This document shows positions 4,367 through 5,197 of a DNA stretch of 5,197 nucleotides, piece by piece. The notes beneath the pieces were generated by a model. It was not told where the DNA came from, made no database searches, and saw only the letters and a program-made list of their open reading frames with translations. The DNA is taken from assembly GCA_031258665.1 (NCBI GenBank), contig JAIRML010000014.1, positions 1 to 5,197 of the forward strand, in the 5' to 3' direction. A program made the position numbers and the translations under genes. The first letter of the stretch is position 1; each line of letters begins with the position of its first letter. The stretch comes from Oscillospiraceae bacterium (GTDB lineage: Bacteria > Bacillota > Clostridia > Oscillospirales > UBA929).

Positions 4367-5197
4367 TCAGTTTTCCGCTGTGATCTTTCCCAATTCGTCG
4401 ATCTGAACGCCGGGGGAGAGCGCGGCCAGCGCGTGGCGGCGGGCCTCCCAGACACCGGGGTCCGTCACCAGGCCGGTGGTCATCGATTGGATCCGGCAAA
4501 AGAGCGCCTCCGGGCGGATGCCGTCCGGGGTGAGCGTCAGCCGGAGCGCCATCGTATCCCGGGCCGTGTCGGTGAAGATCAGGTTGCCCAAGCTGTAGGC
4601 AATCAGCTTCCCCTCGTAGAACGCCAGCGGCTGGAGCACATGCGGATGGGCTCCGATGACGGCGTCCGCGCCGGCGTCGATGTAGTCGCGGGCCATCTGG
4701 ACTTGGTAGGATTCCGGCTGCGTCGCACGTTCCACGCCCCAATGGACATACACGATCACATAGTCCGCGCGCGGGCGGACCGCGCGTATGGCCTCGCAGA
4801 GCGCCGTGGAGTCATAGGTGGTAAACAGCCCCGGACGTTCGGGGCCAGCCGCCCAGCTGGCCACCGGAATTACGCGCGTGGCCCCCAGAAAAGCCACCGT
4901 ATAGGCGCCCGCCTCCATCAGGACAGGCGCTCCGGCCGCTCCGATGTCGGCGCCCGCCCCCACGTGGGCGATGCCATGGGCATCCAGATGCTCGAGTGTG
5001 TCCAGCATGGCGTCCGCGCCAAAATCCAGCATATGGTTGTTGGCCAGTGTGACCACATCGACGCCCACATAGTCCCGCAGGAACGGCAGCTGCTCCGGGT
5101 CGCCACGGAAAGTGAATTCCTTGTTTGGCATGGCTGTCCCGCGTGTGGAGACAGGCATCTCCAAATTGACGATCGCCAGGTCCGCCGCGGCAAAAGC
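4367..5197 (-). CDS. CapA-family (PgsA-like) metallophosphatase-fold protein, 5' end missing
   Basis: A partial gene that continues past the right edge; 276 codons and the TGA stop are present. The frame is open to the last base of the window, and the motif AAADLAIVNLE is complete at the very edge, so apparent starts such as TTG at 5164 are internal. CapA/PGA_cap family (PF09587) motifs occur in order, numbered within the fragment: NLE (11-13), FRGDP (30-34), TLANNHMLDFG (50-60), VYVHWGVE (149-156), GAHPHVLQ (182-189) and YSLGN (201-205). The Asn/His/Glu residues in these are the expected metal-site residues. The family includes PgsA/CapA of poly-gamma-glutamate capsule synthesis. Single CapA-like genes are common in Clostridia with no proven capsule role, and no capB/capC partner is visible here. 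Usually such proteins are secreted or membrane-anchored, but the N-terminus that would show this is outside the window. Confidence 0.92.
   Translation of the reverse strand, partial: AFAAADLAIVNLEMPVSTRGTAMPNKEFTFRGDPEQLPFLRDYVGVDVVTLANNHMLDFGADAMLDTLEHLDAHGIAHVGAGADIGAAGAPVLMEAGAYTVAFLGATRVIPVASWAAGPERPGLFTTYDSTALCEAIRAVRPRADYVIVYVHWGVERATQPESYQVQMARDYIDAGADAVIGAHPHVLQPLAFYEGKLIAYSLGNLIFTDTARDTMALRLTLTPDGIRPEALFCRIQSMTTGLVTDPGVWEARRHALAALSPGVQIDELGKITAEN

Noticed and set aside
4367..5164. Complete CapA-like gene starting at TTG 5164
   Set aside because: The frame continues to the window edge and the upstream codons complete the conserved DLAIVNLE motif, so the true start lies outside.

Overview
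The window is a GC-rich stretch (AT-rich only in the spacer at about 540-650) of a low-redundancy bacterial chromosome. A Gram-positive Clostridia-type host, probably Oscillospiraceae-like, is inferred from three things: canonical TTGACA/TATAAT promoters and strong Shine-Dalgarno sites, TTG start codons, and a thiamine-precursor ABC operon with a lipoprotein binding component under a transcription-terminating TPP riboswitch. The taxonomic placement is an inference, not something the sequence proves.

Layout. Positions 1-219 hold no gene. They contain three perfect inverted repeats and one copy of a short two-hairpin repeat. A small 100-residue protein of unknown function lies on the minus strand (220-522) with its own promoter in the spacer. 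The 523-1064 spacer holds that promoter, a patch of GC-rich palindromes, a strong forward promoter (793-820), a TPP riboswitch (864-985) and its intrinsic terminator (995-1026). A four-gene forward operon follows: a cytosolic thiamine-binding protein of the MTH1187/YkoF type (1065-1370), a ThiX-like permease (1336-2262), a ThiY-like lipoprotein of the NMT1/THI5 family (2425-3474) and a ThiZ-like ATPase (3471-4229). It ends at a long hairpin terminator (4267-4321). Convergent to it, a CapA-family metallophosphatase-like gene runs off the right edge (4367-5197, minus strand).

How the genes work together. When thiamine pyrophosphate is scarce, the riboswitch should let an antiterminator form and the operon be read. 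ThiY, anchored outside the membrane, would capture a thiamine precursor (a pyrimidine such as HMP or formylaminopyrimidine) and pass it to the ThiX/ThiZ pump. The small thiamine-binding protein probably acts in the cytosol as a sensor, buffer or partner.

The most unusual signal is a family of about 72-nt repeats, each made of two hairpins joined by an A/T-rich linker. Four copies lie in the window. One is downstream of the small gene, one is between thiX and thiY, and two are in exact tandem (period 72 nt, 24 codons) at the thiBP-thiX junction. The tandem pair is open in the permease frame and, with the best-supported start, encodes roughly residues 12-59 of the permease, ahead of its first membrane segment. 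It also appears to supply the stop codon of the upstream gene. This resembles in principle the coding palindromic elements known from Rickettsia, but I do not recognise the sequence family.
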